From a bacterium (GTDB lineage Bacteria; Armatimonadota; Zipacnadia; Zipacnadales; Zipacnadaceae), in contig JAUVXR010000008.1 in assembly GCA_030603495.1 (NCBI GenBank), positions 1 to 64,000 on the forward strand: 64,000 bases of DNA, written 5' to 3'. Each line of letters begins with the position of its first letter. Position 1 is the first letter of the stretch. Made by a program: the position numbers and the translations under genes. The notes below the pieces were generated by a model. It was not told where the DNA came from, did not search any database, and saw only the letters and a program-made list of their open reading frames with translations. Of the stretch, positions 28,110-36,281 are shown piece after piece.

Positions 28110-28325
28110 ATAGCTACTCCGGATGAATTACATCTCGGGGACATCGTGCAACTCAAGAAGTCCCATCCTTGTGGCAGCAACGAGTGGGAGATTGTCCGGC
28201 TGGGTGCGGATATCAAGGCGCGCTGCCGTGGCTGCGGACGGGTGATGATGATGCCCCGCCGGCGCTTTGTCCGCCGCATCCGCGAGCGCCGCGCTGCCGG
28301 GGAATTGCCGGAAGGCGAGAACTGA
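28110..28325 (+). CDS. DUF951 small zinc-finger-like protein
   Basis: The frame reads LGDIVQLKKSHPCGSNEWEI and then RLGADIKARCRGCGRVMMMP, the hallmark of DUF951 proteins, which have about 65-70 residues. The C-x(n)-CxGC pattern could bind zinc. No ATG, GTG or TTG lies at the expected place. The frame is open upstream into the kinase gene, and the best-sized start would be ATA at 28110, just after AGGTG. Start assignment is therefore uncertain, but the homology is clear. It lies between the kinase and the PfkB genes. Confidence 0.75.
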   Translation: MATPDELHLGDIVQLKKSHPCGSNEWEIVRLGADIKARCRGCGRVMMMPRRRFVRRIRERRAAGELPEGEN

Positions 28326-28359
28326 GTTCCAACCGCACCGTTCTCCCAAAAGGTGGACA

Positions 28360-29301
28360 ATGAACAACGAGGTCTTGGTAGTTGGCTCCCTGGCTCTGGA
28401 TACTGTAGAGACCCCCTTTGGCCAGGTTGAGGAAGCTCTGGGCGGCGCGGGGCTGTACGCGGCGACGGCGGCCAGTCTGCTCGCGTCGGTGCATCTGGTG
28501 GGTGTAATCGGTGATGACTTTCCCCAGCAAGCCTTGGACGATCTCGCTGGCCGAGGCGTAGTGTTGGATGGTGTGCAGATAATCGAAGGCGGTAAGTCGT
28601 TTCGCTGGTCAGGCCGCTATGAGTATGATATGAACGAGGCCGACACCCTCGAGACCCACCTCAACGTCTTTGCCGACTTCGAGCCCGTTCTGCCGCCGGC
28701 GGCCCGCCAGTGTGACTTCGTCTTCCTGGCCAACATTCTGCCCTCGCTTCAGCTCAGAGTTCTCGACCAGGTGGACCAGCCGCGGCTGACCATCTGTGAC
28801 ACGATGAACTTCTGGATCGAAAACGCCCGCGAAGAGCTGCTCGAGGTGCTCAGCCGTGTACACGTCGCCGCAATGAACGACGCTGAGTTGCGCCAGCTCA
28901 CTGGCCAGCCCAATCTCGCGAAGGCTGCCACAGAGGTACTCGAGATGGGGCCGAAGTACCTGGTCATCAAGAAGGGGGAGTACGGCGCTTCGTTGGTCTC
29001 GTGCGACCGGCATTTCGCCTTGCCCTGCTACCCGCTACCCACTGTCGTTGACCCTACCGGTGCCGGTGATAGCTTCGCGGGCGGCTTCATTGGCTTTCTG
29101 GCGTGGTCAGGGGAGATAAGTGATGAACAGCTCCGTCAGGCCCTGGCCATCGGCACAGTCACGGCCTCGGCGTGTGTCGAAGATTTCTCCATCAACGCTT
29201 TGGGCCGGCTCACAGCTGAGGAGTTGTACAAACGCTACGAGGCGTTGCGCGGCATGGTTGCCTTTCCCGATATCCCGCGGGAGGCGATCTGTTCTGTGTA
29301 G
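28360..29301 (+). CDS. PfkB-family carbohydrate kinase
   Basis: The ATG at 28360 follows AAAGGTGG; the product has 313 residues. It begins EVLVVGSLALDTVETPFGQ with the substrate-side GGAGLYAATAA motif. It carries the family signature DPTGAGDSFAGGFIGF near residue 231 with the catalytic Asp. PfkB kinases phosphorylate sugars or nucleosides; which substrate applies here cannot be told from the sequence. A second PfkB gene follows 45 bases later, suggesting an operon. Confidence 0.88.
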   Translation: MNNEVLVVGSLALDTVETPFGQVEEALGGAGLYAATAASLLASVHLVGVIGDDFPQQALDDLAGRGVVLDGVQIIEGGKSFRWSGRYEYDMNEADTLETHLNVFADFEPVLPPAARQCDFVFLANILPSLQLRVLDQVDQPRLTICDTMNFWIENAREELLEVLSRVHVAAMNDAELRQLTGQPNLAKAATEVLEMGPKYLVIKKGEYGASLVSCDRHFALPCYPLPTVVDPTGAGDSFAGGFIGFLAWSGEISDEQLRQALAIGTVTASACVEDFSINALGRLTAEELYKRYEALRGMVAFPDIPREAICSV

Positions 29302-29346
29302 GTAGTCTGGATAGTAGCTCCAACCCAAGACGGAGGTTACAGCAAG

Positions 29347-30312
29347 ATGCCTGATATCATATGCCTGGGCGAGCCGATAGTTGATATGGTCTGTAGCCAG
29401 CCGGCCCGTGATTTGATCGCCGCTGGCAATTTCGACAAGGCCGCCGGCGGCGCCCCGCTTAACGTAGCCGCCGCCGCAGCCCGGCTGGGCGCAAGCTCGG
29501 GGATTATCTGCAAGGCCGGCGGCGACCATTTCGGCGACTTCATGCGCGAGAGTCTGGAGGCGGCCAGGGTGGACACCGAGCAGTTTCTCCAGGACCCCGA
29601 CTATGCCACTCAGCTTGCCTTCGTGGCTGTGGATGAGAAGGGCATTCCCGCTTTCAGCTTTCATGTCAAACGTAGCGCGGACCAGATGCTCAGCGCCTCG
29701 GAGTTGGATTGGTCGTACCTCAACACGGCCCAGGTCTTCCACTTCGGCACCATCACGCTGATAAACACCCCCGCACGCCACGCCACGCTGGAGGCGGTCC
29801 AGTGGGCGACTGAGCAGGGGATAATGATTAGCCTCGACGTGAATCTGCGGCCGTCGCTGTGGCCCAGCCCCAGAGAGACTATGCGCTGGTCCGTGGAGGC
29901 GATAGCCAGGTGCGACTTTCTTAAAGTGAGCGAGGAAGAGATGCAGTTCATCATCGGCGTCGCCGACCTGGCAGAGGGCACGGCGGCCCTGCGGGAGATG
30001 GGTCCGGAGTTGGTGGCGGTAACCCTGGGAGAGCAGGGTGCCTACGTCTACAACGGGCACGAAGGCGGGCACGTTCCGGGCTTTGCCGTTGAGGTGGCCG
30101 ACACCGTCGGCTGCGGCGATGCCTTTACCGCGGCTACGTTGGTAGGACTGCTGGAGGCCGATGCGGATCCGGCCGATCTGGACTGGTATTCGCTCCGCCA
30201 GATCGCGACCTTCGCTAATGCGACCGCGGCGCTTACCGCTACCGGCAAAGGCGGTATTCCCGCCATGCCGAGCCGACAGCAGGTGGCCGAATTCCTGGAG
30301 ACTCTTCCGTGA
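29347..30312 (+). CDS. PfkB-family sugar kinase, fructokinase-like
   Basis: The 321-residue protein starts with DIICLGEPIVDMV and has GGAPLNVAAAAARLGA for sugar binding, SLDVNLRPSLWP, and the ATP/anion-hole signature VADTVGCGDAFTAA near residue 248. This pattern is typical of fructokinases and 2-keto-3-deoxygluconate kinases. The preceding ribosome binding site is GGAGG. It ends the segment before the hydrogenase locus. Confidence 0.88.
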   Translation: MPDIICLGEPIVDMVCSQPARDLIAAGNFDKAAGGAPLNVAAAAARLGASSGIICKAGGDHFGDFMRESLEAARVDTEQFLQDPDYATQLAFVAVDEKGIPAFSFHVKRSADQMLSASELDWSYLNTAQVFHFGTITLINTPARHATLEAVQWATEQGIMISLDVNLRPSLWPSPRETMRWSVEAIARCDFLKVSEEEMQFIIGVADLAEGTAALREMGPELVAVTLGEQGAYVYNGHEGGHVPGFAVEVADTVGCGDAFTAATLVGLLEADADPADLDWYSLRQIATFANATAALTATGKGGIPAMPSRQQVAEFLETLP

Positions 30313-30394
30313 TAGACTGCTCTGCAGGGACCTGAGCGATGTAGTAACCTGAAGCATTCAGCCTGAGCGCGAGGAAGATGTGGAAAAACAAACT

Positions 30395-30424
30395 TTGTTG
30401 GGGTCTTGCAATTTTTCGTATGAT
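30395..30424 (+). promoter_or_regulatory. Candidate promoter of the hydrogenase locus
   Basis: TTGTTG (30395-30400) and TATGAT (30419-30424) are spaced by 18 bases in an A/T-rich stretch, ahead of the structured leader. The -10 is good and the -35 is weak. An overlapping TATAGT at 30424-30429 is an alternative -10. Confidence 0.4.
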
Positions 30425-30439
30425 ATAGTACTATTAGGG

Positions 30440-30600
30440 TAGGGGACTTGGCGCCCACAACCCGGTGAAGGATTAGCCGGAGGTTGTGCAGACAGGAAAA
30501 AATTTTGGCTGCCGTTCGGTGGGCCTGGTACCTACAAAGTCTGTCGTTCGATGTACTGCTCAAAATTTTTTTGTCTGTAGCTTGGTGATCACCGCGGAAA
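30440..30600 (+). ncRNA. Structured leader or small RNA before the hydrogenase operon
   Basis: The 389 bases between the sugar kinase and the molybdopterin-fold gene hold no credible gene but strong fold signals. First, CACAACC-CGG pairs with CCG-GGTTGTG (30456-30488) around an 11-base loop. Next, CAGACA plus an A6T4 tract at 30489-30507 pairs with the complement at 30561-30577, closing about 53 bases. An alternative partner for CAGAC exists at 30539-30543, so two forms are possible. It could be a cis-regulatory leader, a terminator-like switch or a free RNA such as 6S. It matches no riboswitch core that I can recall. Confidence 0.45.
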
Positions 30601-30701
30601 ACATTAACTTGAGATGCCGGCGAACTCACTCCTGATACTATACGCAAACGAAAGCCTGTGATGGCTAAGCTTGCCCCAAGAGAATCTGAGGACTTGGACT
30701 T

Positions 30702-32531
30702 ATGAACCGGTTGGTCCCGATAATTTGCCCCTTCTGCGGGGTTGGCTGTGGGATGTATTTGCAGTGCGAGAGTGAAGTCGCCGCGTCGGCAGTCCCCAGT
30801 CTCAGCGATCCGATATCCCAGGGCCAGTTATGTGTGCGGGGTTGGCAGCTAGGGGACACGTTGCGTAATGCGTCCCGCCTGACTTCCCCCCTTGTCAAAG
30901 GCGAGCCAGTCACTTGGTCCCAAGCTCTGGCTGAAGTTGCCGAGTTGCTTGGGGGCATCGAGAGCAAGCGCGTGGGTGTGGTGGCTGCTGGTCACCTCAC
31001 CAACGAGGAAGGCTTCGCTGTCCGCTACTTTGGCCGGCACGTCCTGGGCACATCCCACGTTGACAACTTCGGCCGCGCGGTGGACGGTCCCAGCCTTTGG
31101 GGCCTGCAATACAGCCTGGGTAAGCCGTTCCGGCGGCCTGCGCTAGACGAGATGGTTAACTGCGACTTGTTGGTCTGCCTCAATTCCGGTCTGCGGCACC
31201 TCAATGCGCAAGCTGGATCCTGGGTTAAGAAGGCCCAGCAGGCCGGCGCGCGTGTGGTGGTCCTCGATGAGCTGGATGATGGCCTGGCCAGCAGTGCTGA
31301 CATATATATCGAGCACGTACCGGCCGCTACGGCAGCGGTGCTCCAGCAGCTTTTGAAGGTCCTGGCCGGCGGAATAGGCTCAACTGCTGCGCTCGATATG
31401 AGCAATCTCGGTCCCGCAGCGCTTGCCGAGCAGCTTGACAGTGCTGCCAAATTGATAGATGCGGCCCAGCGGGTAGGAATCGTCTTCCCGATGCGGGCCT
31501 TCGCTACGCCTGAGCCAGGCATACTCGCCGCTGAGCTCGCCAAGCAGATCAATGCCTTGGGAAGCCAGCGGGCCGACATATTCGCGGTTGCCGGTACGCC
31601 CAACTCCGTGGGTCTCGAACAGATGGGTCTGATTCCCCAGGCGTCCGGCGAGACCGAAGCCCTGGGGCTATTTGAGATTCTCGAACCTGACCAGCCAGAA
31701 GTCGAAGCTATTGTTGTTGTCGGTGAAGAGCTGACCGGCTGGGTCGGCGAGTCCGGCGTCCAGGCGCTCGCGGAAGCAGCGAAACCCCTAATCGTGCTGG
31801 ACAGCTTTCGTACCCCGACCGCCGAGATCGCGGACGTGGCCCTGCCAATGACGGTGCACGCTGAGAAGGCAGGCAGCTTCACGGGGCTGGAGGGGACTGC
31901 CCGGTGGACGGGTCAGGCTGTCGTGCCCCCCCAAGAGGTCCGCTACTTGCCGCAAATACTTAACGAATTGGCTGCGCAACTAGGCAAAGAGGGCGGTGCG
32001 GCAGAGGTTGACGCTATCTGGCAGCAGATTAGCGCTGAAGTATCCGGTTACGAGGATATTGACCTGGGCGCGCTGCGGGACAGCGGGCAGCAGTCACTTG
32101 GCACAGTGTCGCTCGGGCAAGAGAGCGGGCCCGTGGCGCACGACTACCAGCCGCCGGAGCTGGAAGCCTCCGAGCAGTGGCGATATAAGATCGTGAGCCG
32201 GTATGACCGGAACTGGTGGATAAATGACTGGCGTATGCGGGCCATACCAGTGCTGTTCCGGGAGCTGCGCGACTGGGTGGCAGGATATGCAATGATGAAT
32301 CCGGGCGATCTGGAGAAGGAAGGAATACGGCCGGGCCGGCCTGGTCAGCTCACCACGCCCTACGGTGGCGCCGCAGTCGCTCTGCATCCCCACCCGGGCC
32401 TGCCCTCGGGATTAATCCTGCTGCCCGCGCATGAAAATGATCTGGCCGACCAGCTGCTGGGCCCCAGCCGCTACAACCGGCGCAGCGGCGGCCGGGTGCG
32501 CTTCCCGACGCCAGCCAGCCTGCAGACTTAA
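30702..32531 (+). CDS. Molybdopterin oxidoreductase-fold subunit lacking formate dehydrogenase active-site residues
   Basis: The 609-residue protein has the N-terminal 4Fe-4S motif CPFCGVGC (Cys 9, 12, 16) plus Cys 44 and continues as a formate-dehydrogenase/NuoG-like fold. VDNFGRAVDGPSLWGL (about 121-136) aligns without gaps to the E. coli FdhF active site, where Sec140-His141 stand; here they are Val127 and Asp128. The Lys next to the last cluster Cys is Arg (CVRG). The C-terminus has a molybdopterin-dinucleotide-type beta domain (MNPGDLEKEGIRPG). It is 100 or so residues shorter than FdhF. I infer an electron-relay or structural subunit of the hydrogenase complex rather than an active formate dehydrogenase. 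Twelve bases separate it from the next gene. Confidence 0.8.
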   Translation: MNRLVPIICPFCGVGCGMYLQCESEVAASAVPSLSDPISQGQLCVRGWQLGDTLRNASRLTSPLVKGEPVTWSQALAEVAELLGGIESKRVGVVAAGHLTNEEGFAVRYFGRHVLGTSHVDNFGRAVDGPSLWGLQYSLGKPFRRPALDEMVNCDLLVCLNSGLRHLNAQAGSWVKKAQQAGARVVVLDELDDGLASSADIYIEHVPAATAAVLQQLLKVLAGGIGSTAALDMSNLGPAALAEQLDSAAKLIDAAQRVGIVFPMRAFATPEPGILAAELAKQINALGSQRADIFAVAGTPNSVGLEQMGLIPQASGETEALGLFEILEPDQPEVEAIVVVGEELTGWVGESGVQALAEAAKPLIVLDSFRTPTAEIADVALPMTVHAEKAGSFTGLEGTARWTGQAVVPPQEVRYLPQILNELAAQLGKEGGAAEVDAIWQQISAEVSGYEDIDLGALRDSGQQSLGTVSLGQESGPVAHDYQPPELEASEQWRYKIVSRYDRNWWINDWRMRAIPVLFRELRDWVAGYAMMNPGDLEKEGIRPGRPGQLTTPYGGAAVALHPHPGLPSGLILLPAHENDLADQLLGPSRYNRRSGGRVRFPTPASLQT

Positions 32532-32543
32532 GAGGTGTAGTTA

Positions 32544-33620
32544 ATGGCCGAGCCGACGGCATACGTTCTGAAAGCAGAAGACCTGCGCCCGGCAGTTGAA
32601 CGGCTCTTTGAGCTTGGCGAGGAGGTCATTGCCCCCACTGCCCCCGCGCCCGGCGATGTCTTTTACCGACCGGTGCAGGGTGTAGATGAGATCGAGTTCG
32701 AGTTTGGCAATGCCCTGGTCTCGCCCGTGCAGTTTCTGATGCCGGCCAAGGAAGTGCTCTTCGAGTACGAGCTGCGGCCGGGCCAGCCGCCGGAGATAAC
32801 ACCGCCCGAGCCACCATCCGAGCGCATCCTGTTCGGTATCCGGCCCTGCGACATCGCCGCCATCGAGTGCCTGGACCAGTTCTTTATCGAACGCGAGCCG
32901 GTTGACACCCTGTATGAGCAACGCCGCCAGCGCACGACCCTGATTGCTCTGGCCTGCGCCGAGCCGGCCGCGGATACCTGCTTCTGCTCGTGCTGCGAGG
33001 GCACCGGGCCGGTCGCCGAGAGTGGCTACGATGTGCAACTCAGTCTGGTCGGGGAAGTCTATCTGGTTGAGTTTGCCACCGAAAAAGGCGAGCGTATCCG
33101 CCAGCAATGGCAGGATCTGCTCGAGCCGGCTACTGAAGAGCTCTTCGCCGCCCGCGAAGCGCAACTGCGGTATATGATTGAGAACCTGTTTGAGCCTGAC
33201 TCTAACCTGGCGGCGGCCATTCGCCGGGTGACCGGGGACAACGTGGATCCGGAGGCGTGGGAGGAAATCGGTGCGGACTGCTACAGTTGCGGGGCCTGTT
33301 CGTATCTCTGCCCGGTCTGCACCTGCTACGACGTGATGGATGTGCCCTACGATGAGAGCCGAGGCGCGCGGATCCGGCGCATGGACTCGTGTCGACTGGG
33401 TGGATTCACGCGGGAAGCTACCGGACATATTGCCCGGCCCACGGAGGCCTCGCGGGCCCGTTGGTACGCCTATCACAAACTCAGCCACGACTACCACGAG
33501 CAGCGCAGCAACTACGGCTGTGTGGGGTGCGGGCGCTGCATCATTGCCTGCCTGGGGCAGATCGGCATGCCGACGGTGTGCAAACTGATCCGCCAGCCCC
33601 AAGCAGAAAGAGCAAGCTGA
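32544..33620 (+). CDS. HydB/AsrA-like iron-sulfur subunit
   Basis: The 358-residue protein matches the beta subunit of sulfhydrogenase and anaerobic sulfite reductase subunit A. The N-terminal half contains FGIRPCDIAAIECLDQFF and the CFCSCC cysteine group. The C-terminal part has two 4Fe-4S motifs: CYSCGACSYLCPVC and CVGCGRCIIAC. In known complexes this subunit passes electrons between a FAD/NAD(P)H subunit and the catalytic site. The partner HydG-like gene lies two genes downstream. The stop overlaps the next start by one base (TGATG). Confidence 0.88.
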   Translation: MAEPTAYVLKAEDLRPAVERLFELGEEVIAPTAPAPGDVFYRPVQGVDEIEFEFGNALVSPVQFLMPAKEVLFEYELRPGQPPEITPPEPPSERILFGIRPCDIAAIECLDQFFIEREPVDTLYEQRRQRTTLIALACAEPAADTCFCSCCEGTGPVAESGYDVQLSLVGEVYLVEFATEKGERIRQQWQDLLEPATEELFAAREAQLRYMIENLFEPDSNLAAAIRRVTGDNVDPEAWEEIGADCYSCGACSYLCPVCTCYDVMDVPYDESRGARIRRMDSCRLGGFTREATGHIARPTEASRARWYAYHKLSHDYHEQRSNYGCVGCGRCIIACLGQIGMPTVCKLIRQPQAERAS

Positions 33621-34333
33621 TGTCACCAGAATTACTTGTTCTGACCATTACCGCCGCTTCACTAGGTTTCTTTCACACCTTGCTGGGGCCTGACCACTAC
33701 ATACCATTTATTGTAATGGCTCGGTCAGGAAGATGGTCCCTGGTCAAAACAACATGGGTGACTATCTTATGTGGTCTTGGTCATATACTAAGCTCTGTCC
33801 TGCTGGGCACCATTGGCATCGCGTTGGGTATTGGTGTTACAAAACTAGAAGGGGCAGAATCATTTCGTGGTGGCCTGGCGGCCTGGGCCCTCATTGCTTT
33901 TGGACTGGTGTATTTCGTTTGGGGTTTGCGCAGGGCTTTGAGGAATCGGCCGCACACGCATTCGCATGTTCATGAAGACCGCGCTGACCACATCCACAGA
34001 CATGTGCATACCCAAGACCACACGCACGTCCATGCGGCAGAGAAGAGCGCAAATCTTACGCCCTGGATTCTGTTCACGATCTTTGTCCTTGGCCCCTGTG
34101 AGCCGTTGATACCGATGCTTATGTATCCGGCAGCTAAGGGGAGCCTTTTCGGTGTGGTGTGGGTGACCGGTGTGTTCGGTGGGGTCACGATCATGACCAT
34201 GCTAAGCATTGTCCTGGTTTCGTCTTTGGGCGTAGTTCTTCTGCCGCTGAGACAATTGGAACGCTACACCCATGCGTTCGCGGGTGCCGCGATATGTCTT
34301 TGCGGAATGGCAATCCAGTTCCTTGGGTTGTAA
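33620..34333 (+). CDS. UreH/HupE-like membrane protein with His-rich loop, probable nickel handling
   Basis: The 237-residue protein has six or so hydrophobic segments. FFHTLLGPDHYIPFIVMARS at the start and LGPCEPLIPMLMYPAAKG later are the motifs of the UreH/TauE-like nickel and cobalt transporter group. Between them a loop (about residues 112-143) is packed with His (HTHSHVHEDRADHIHRHVHT), ideal for binding Ni or other metals. Placed inside a [NiFe]-hydrogenase locus, a nickel uptake or delivery role is the best inference. The gene splits hydB and hydG homologs and looks less GC-rich than its neighbours, so it may be a later insertion. Confidence 0.75.
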   Translation: MSPELLVLTITAASLGFFHTLLGPDHYIPFIVMARSGRWSLVKTTWVTILCGLGHILSSVLLGTIGIALGIGVTKLEGAESFRGGLAAWALIAFGLVYFVWGLRRALRNRPHTHSHVHEDRADHIHRHVHTQDHTHVHAAEKSANLTPWILFTIFVLGPCEPLIPMLMYPAAKGSLFGVVWVTGVFGGVTIMTMLSIVLVSSLGVVLLPLRQLERYTHAFAGAAICLCGMAIQFLGL

Positions 34334-34361
34334 TCCTGGGGGACAGGAAAAAGGAACAGCT

Positions 34362-35189
34362 ATGGCGCACGACGACTACATACCGATGCACGCTCGGGTC
34401 GCGGAGATCACCGACGAGACCCCGACCGAAAAGACCTTCACGCTGGAGTTTGTGGAAGACGAGCTTCCCTTCCGCCCCGGCCAGTTCTGTACAATTTCCG
34501 TATTGGGTGCCGGCGAGGCGCCCTTCTGTATTGCCTCCTCACCGGCCCGCAGTGACGCGATCCAGGTAACGGTTCGCCGCTATCCGCAAGGAACGGTCAC
34601 CTCAGCCCTTCACGAGTTGGCGGTTGGGGACTATGTCGGCGTACGTGGGCCGATGGGCAACGGCTTCCCCCTTGAGGAATTCACGGGCCGAGATATCCTG
34701 GTCGTCGCCGGGGGCATCGGCTTGCCTGCTGTCCGTGCCTCTATCCTGTATTTGCTCGAACATCGTAGTGCTTACCGTAATGTAACCTTGTTGTATGGCG
34801 CGCGCACACCGGCCGATCGGGTCTACAATGACGATCTGGCGCAGTGGGAGCAGTCGCCCGAGATAGTATGCAGACAGACCGTGGACATGAAGGACGAGGC
34901 TGATGACTGGGATGGCCACGTCGGTCTCATCACCACCTTGTTCGAGCCCCTGGACATGGACGGGCCGCAAACCACGGCCATAATAGTGGGCCCGGCAGTC
35001 ATGTATCCCTTCGTCGTGGCAGAATGTCGGCAGAAGGGTATCACAGACGAGAATATGTATTTCTCACTGGAAGCGCAGATGAAGTGTGGGGTGGGCAAGT
35101 GCGGCCACTGTGCGATGAAGGACAAGTACGTGTGTCTTGACGGGCCGGTCTTCACCTACGCGCAGATGCGGGAGATGCAGGAGTACTAG
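34362..35189 (+). CDS. HydG/AsrB-like FAD/NAD(P)-binding oxidoreductase subunit
   Basis: The ATG at 34362 follows AAAAGGA; the product has 275 residues. It has the ferredoxin-reductase/dihydroorotate-dehydrogenase-K layout. First comes the FAD domain (FRPGQFCTISVLG, FCIASSPA), then the NAD(P) domain (VVAGGIGLPAVRAS). A C-terminal 2Fe-2S site follows, with cysteines in KCGVGKCGHC and YVCLDGPVF. HydG homologs oxidise or reduce NAD(P)H in sulfhydrogenases. With the HydB-like gene it forms a diaphorase module, suggesting that the hydrogenase exchanges electrons with NAD(P)H. Confidence 0.9.
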   Translation: MAHDDYIPMHARVAEITDETPTEKTFTLEFVEDELPFRPGQFCTISVLGAGEAPFCIASSPARSDAIQVTVRRYPQGTVTSALHELAVGDYVGVRGPMGNGFPLEEFTGRDILVVAGGIGLPAVRASILYLLEHRSAYRNVTLLYGARTPADRVYNDDLAQWEQSPEIVCRQTVDMKDEADDWDGHVGLITTLFEPLDMDGPQTTAIIVGPAVMYPFVVAECRQKGITDENMYFSLEAQMKCGVGKCGHCAMKDKYVCLDGPVFTYAQMREMQEY

Positions 35190-35220
35190 CGTTAGCTATA
35201 ACCATTCCGGGAGGCTCCCA

Positions 35221-35628
35221 GTGGCAAAGATACTTGTCGTGGATGACGACCCGAAAATCACCCGCGTCATTCAGGTCGCTCTGCAGACCCAGGGTCACGA
35301 GACTCTCACGGCCAACTCGAAGGAGGAGGCCGAGGCGGTGGCGGTCGCCGAGAAACCTGACCTGATGATCGTTGATGTGATGATGCCCGAGGGAACCGAA
35401 GGGTTTCACCTGGTCTGGAAGATCCGCCAGATGGAAGATGAGGCCCTAAGAAACGTACCGATCATAATGGCCACCGGCATTCACGAGACGACCGAGTTGC
35501 GCTTCTATCCCGACCAGGCCGACGGGACTTACGAGCCCGGAGAGTTTCTGCCGGTCCAAGAGTGGATTGACAAGCCCATCGCGGTTGAGGGCCTGCTCAA
35601 GAAGGTCAGTGCTCTTCTCGAAGAATAG
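35221..35628 (+). CDS. CheY-like response regulator inside the hydrogenase locus
   Basis: The GTG at 35221 sits behind GGGAGG; the product is a 135-residue lone receiver domain. It has the acidic pocket (VVDDDPK), the phospho-acceptor Asp52 in LMIVDVMMPEG, a Thr in IIMATG and a conserved Lys in WIDKPI. It has no DNA-binding output domain, so it would act by protein contact. Lone receivers occur next to some other hydrogenase and complex I-like clusters. The possible kinase is the orphan CHASE2 kinase at 25232, but no sequence evidence pairs them. Confidence 0.85.
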   Translation: MAKILVVDDDPKITRVIQVALQTQGHETLTANSKEEAEAVAVAEKPDLMIVDVMMPEGTEGFHLVWKIRQMEDEALRNVPIIMATGIHETTELRFYPDQADGTYEPGEFLPVQEWIDKPIAVEGLLKKVSALLEE

Positions 35629-35675
35629 CGGCCGCGTCGCTTCCCGCAGGCGATGTCGCTCGGAATTAGCGCGAA

Positions 35676-36158
35676 ATGCTAGAAACGATAAGTCACCTGG
35701 CGCAGTACCCAAATCAGCATCTGCTGGTAGTAGGAGTGGGTAACCCCCTGCGCGGCGATGATGCCGCCGGGTTGATCCTGGGCGAGAAGGTCGCCACAAG
35801 GTTGGGGCTGGCATACCTGTGCTGTGAAGAGGTACCCGAGAATTATCTCGGGGAAATGTTGGACAATCCGGCGGACACGATCTTGGTGGTGGATGCCGTA
35901 GATATGAATGCCGAGGTGGGAGAGATCAAGCTGCTGCCCCTCGAGGAGTTGGCGGCGGAGAGTATCTCGACTCATAACTGCTCGGTGAGCCTCCTGGCGA
36001 CAGTGCTAGCTGGGGTGAAGGGCAAGGAGATGCTGGTGCTGGGTATTCAGCCTTACAGCCTCGGGTGGGGTCAGGACCTGACAGCGGCGATCAGCGTGGC
36101 GATTGAGCGGTTTGTGGCCGGTTTGCCGGAGGGGAACAGCGCCGCCCCGCCACAGTAG
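35676..36158 (+). CDS. hycI: Hydrogenase maturation endopeptidase (HycI type)
   Basis: HycI-type proteases remove the C-terminal tail of the hydrogenase large subunit after nickel insertion. The 160-residue protein has VVGVGNPLRGDDAAG, with the Asp ligand of nickel, then VVDAVDM and THNCSVS with the conserved His, and LGIQPYSLGWGQDLT. The large subunit encoded at 43245 has a matching 26-residue tail after its last cysteine motif, so this is its likely substrate. Confidence 0.93.
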   Translation: MLETISHLAQYPNQHLLVVGVGNPLRGDDAAGLILGEKVATRLGLAYLCCEEVPENYLGEMLDNPADTILVVDAVDMNAEVGEIKLLPLEELAAESISTHNCSVSLLATVLAGVKGKEMLVLGIQPYSLGWGQDLTAAISVAIERFVAGLPEGNSAAPPQ

Positions 36159-36281
36159 TCAATTCGGCAAGAATCACTGTGGGCAGTTTCCGAGCGCCTA
36201 CGGACCAACAAGTCACAGACCGCAGAAGTTGGACGCTACTTCAATGATGGTCCGTCGAGGCCAAGTGAGAAGTGGGGATAG

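Noticed and set aside
29107-30357. Long minus-strand frame (416 codons) opposite the second PfkB gene
   Set aside because: It is a shadow of a GC-rich gene. The product has no recognisable family, and the plus strand encodes a clear sugar kinase.
30440-30600. Cobalamin, molybdenum-cofactor or nickel/cobalt riboswitch
   Set aside because: I could not match the conserved core of any of these; only general stem structure is supported.
31080-31085. Selenocysteine at the formate dehydrogenase active site
   Set aside because: The codons are GTG GAC (Val-Asp); there is no TGA, so this is not a selenoprotein.
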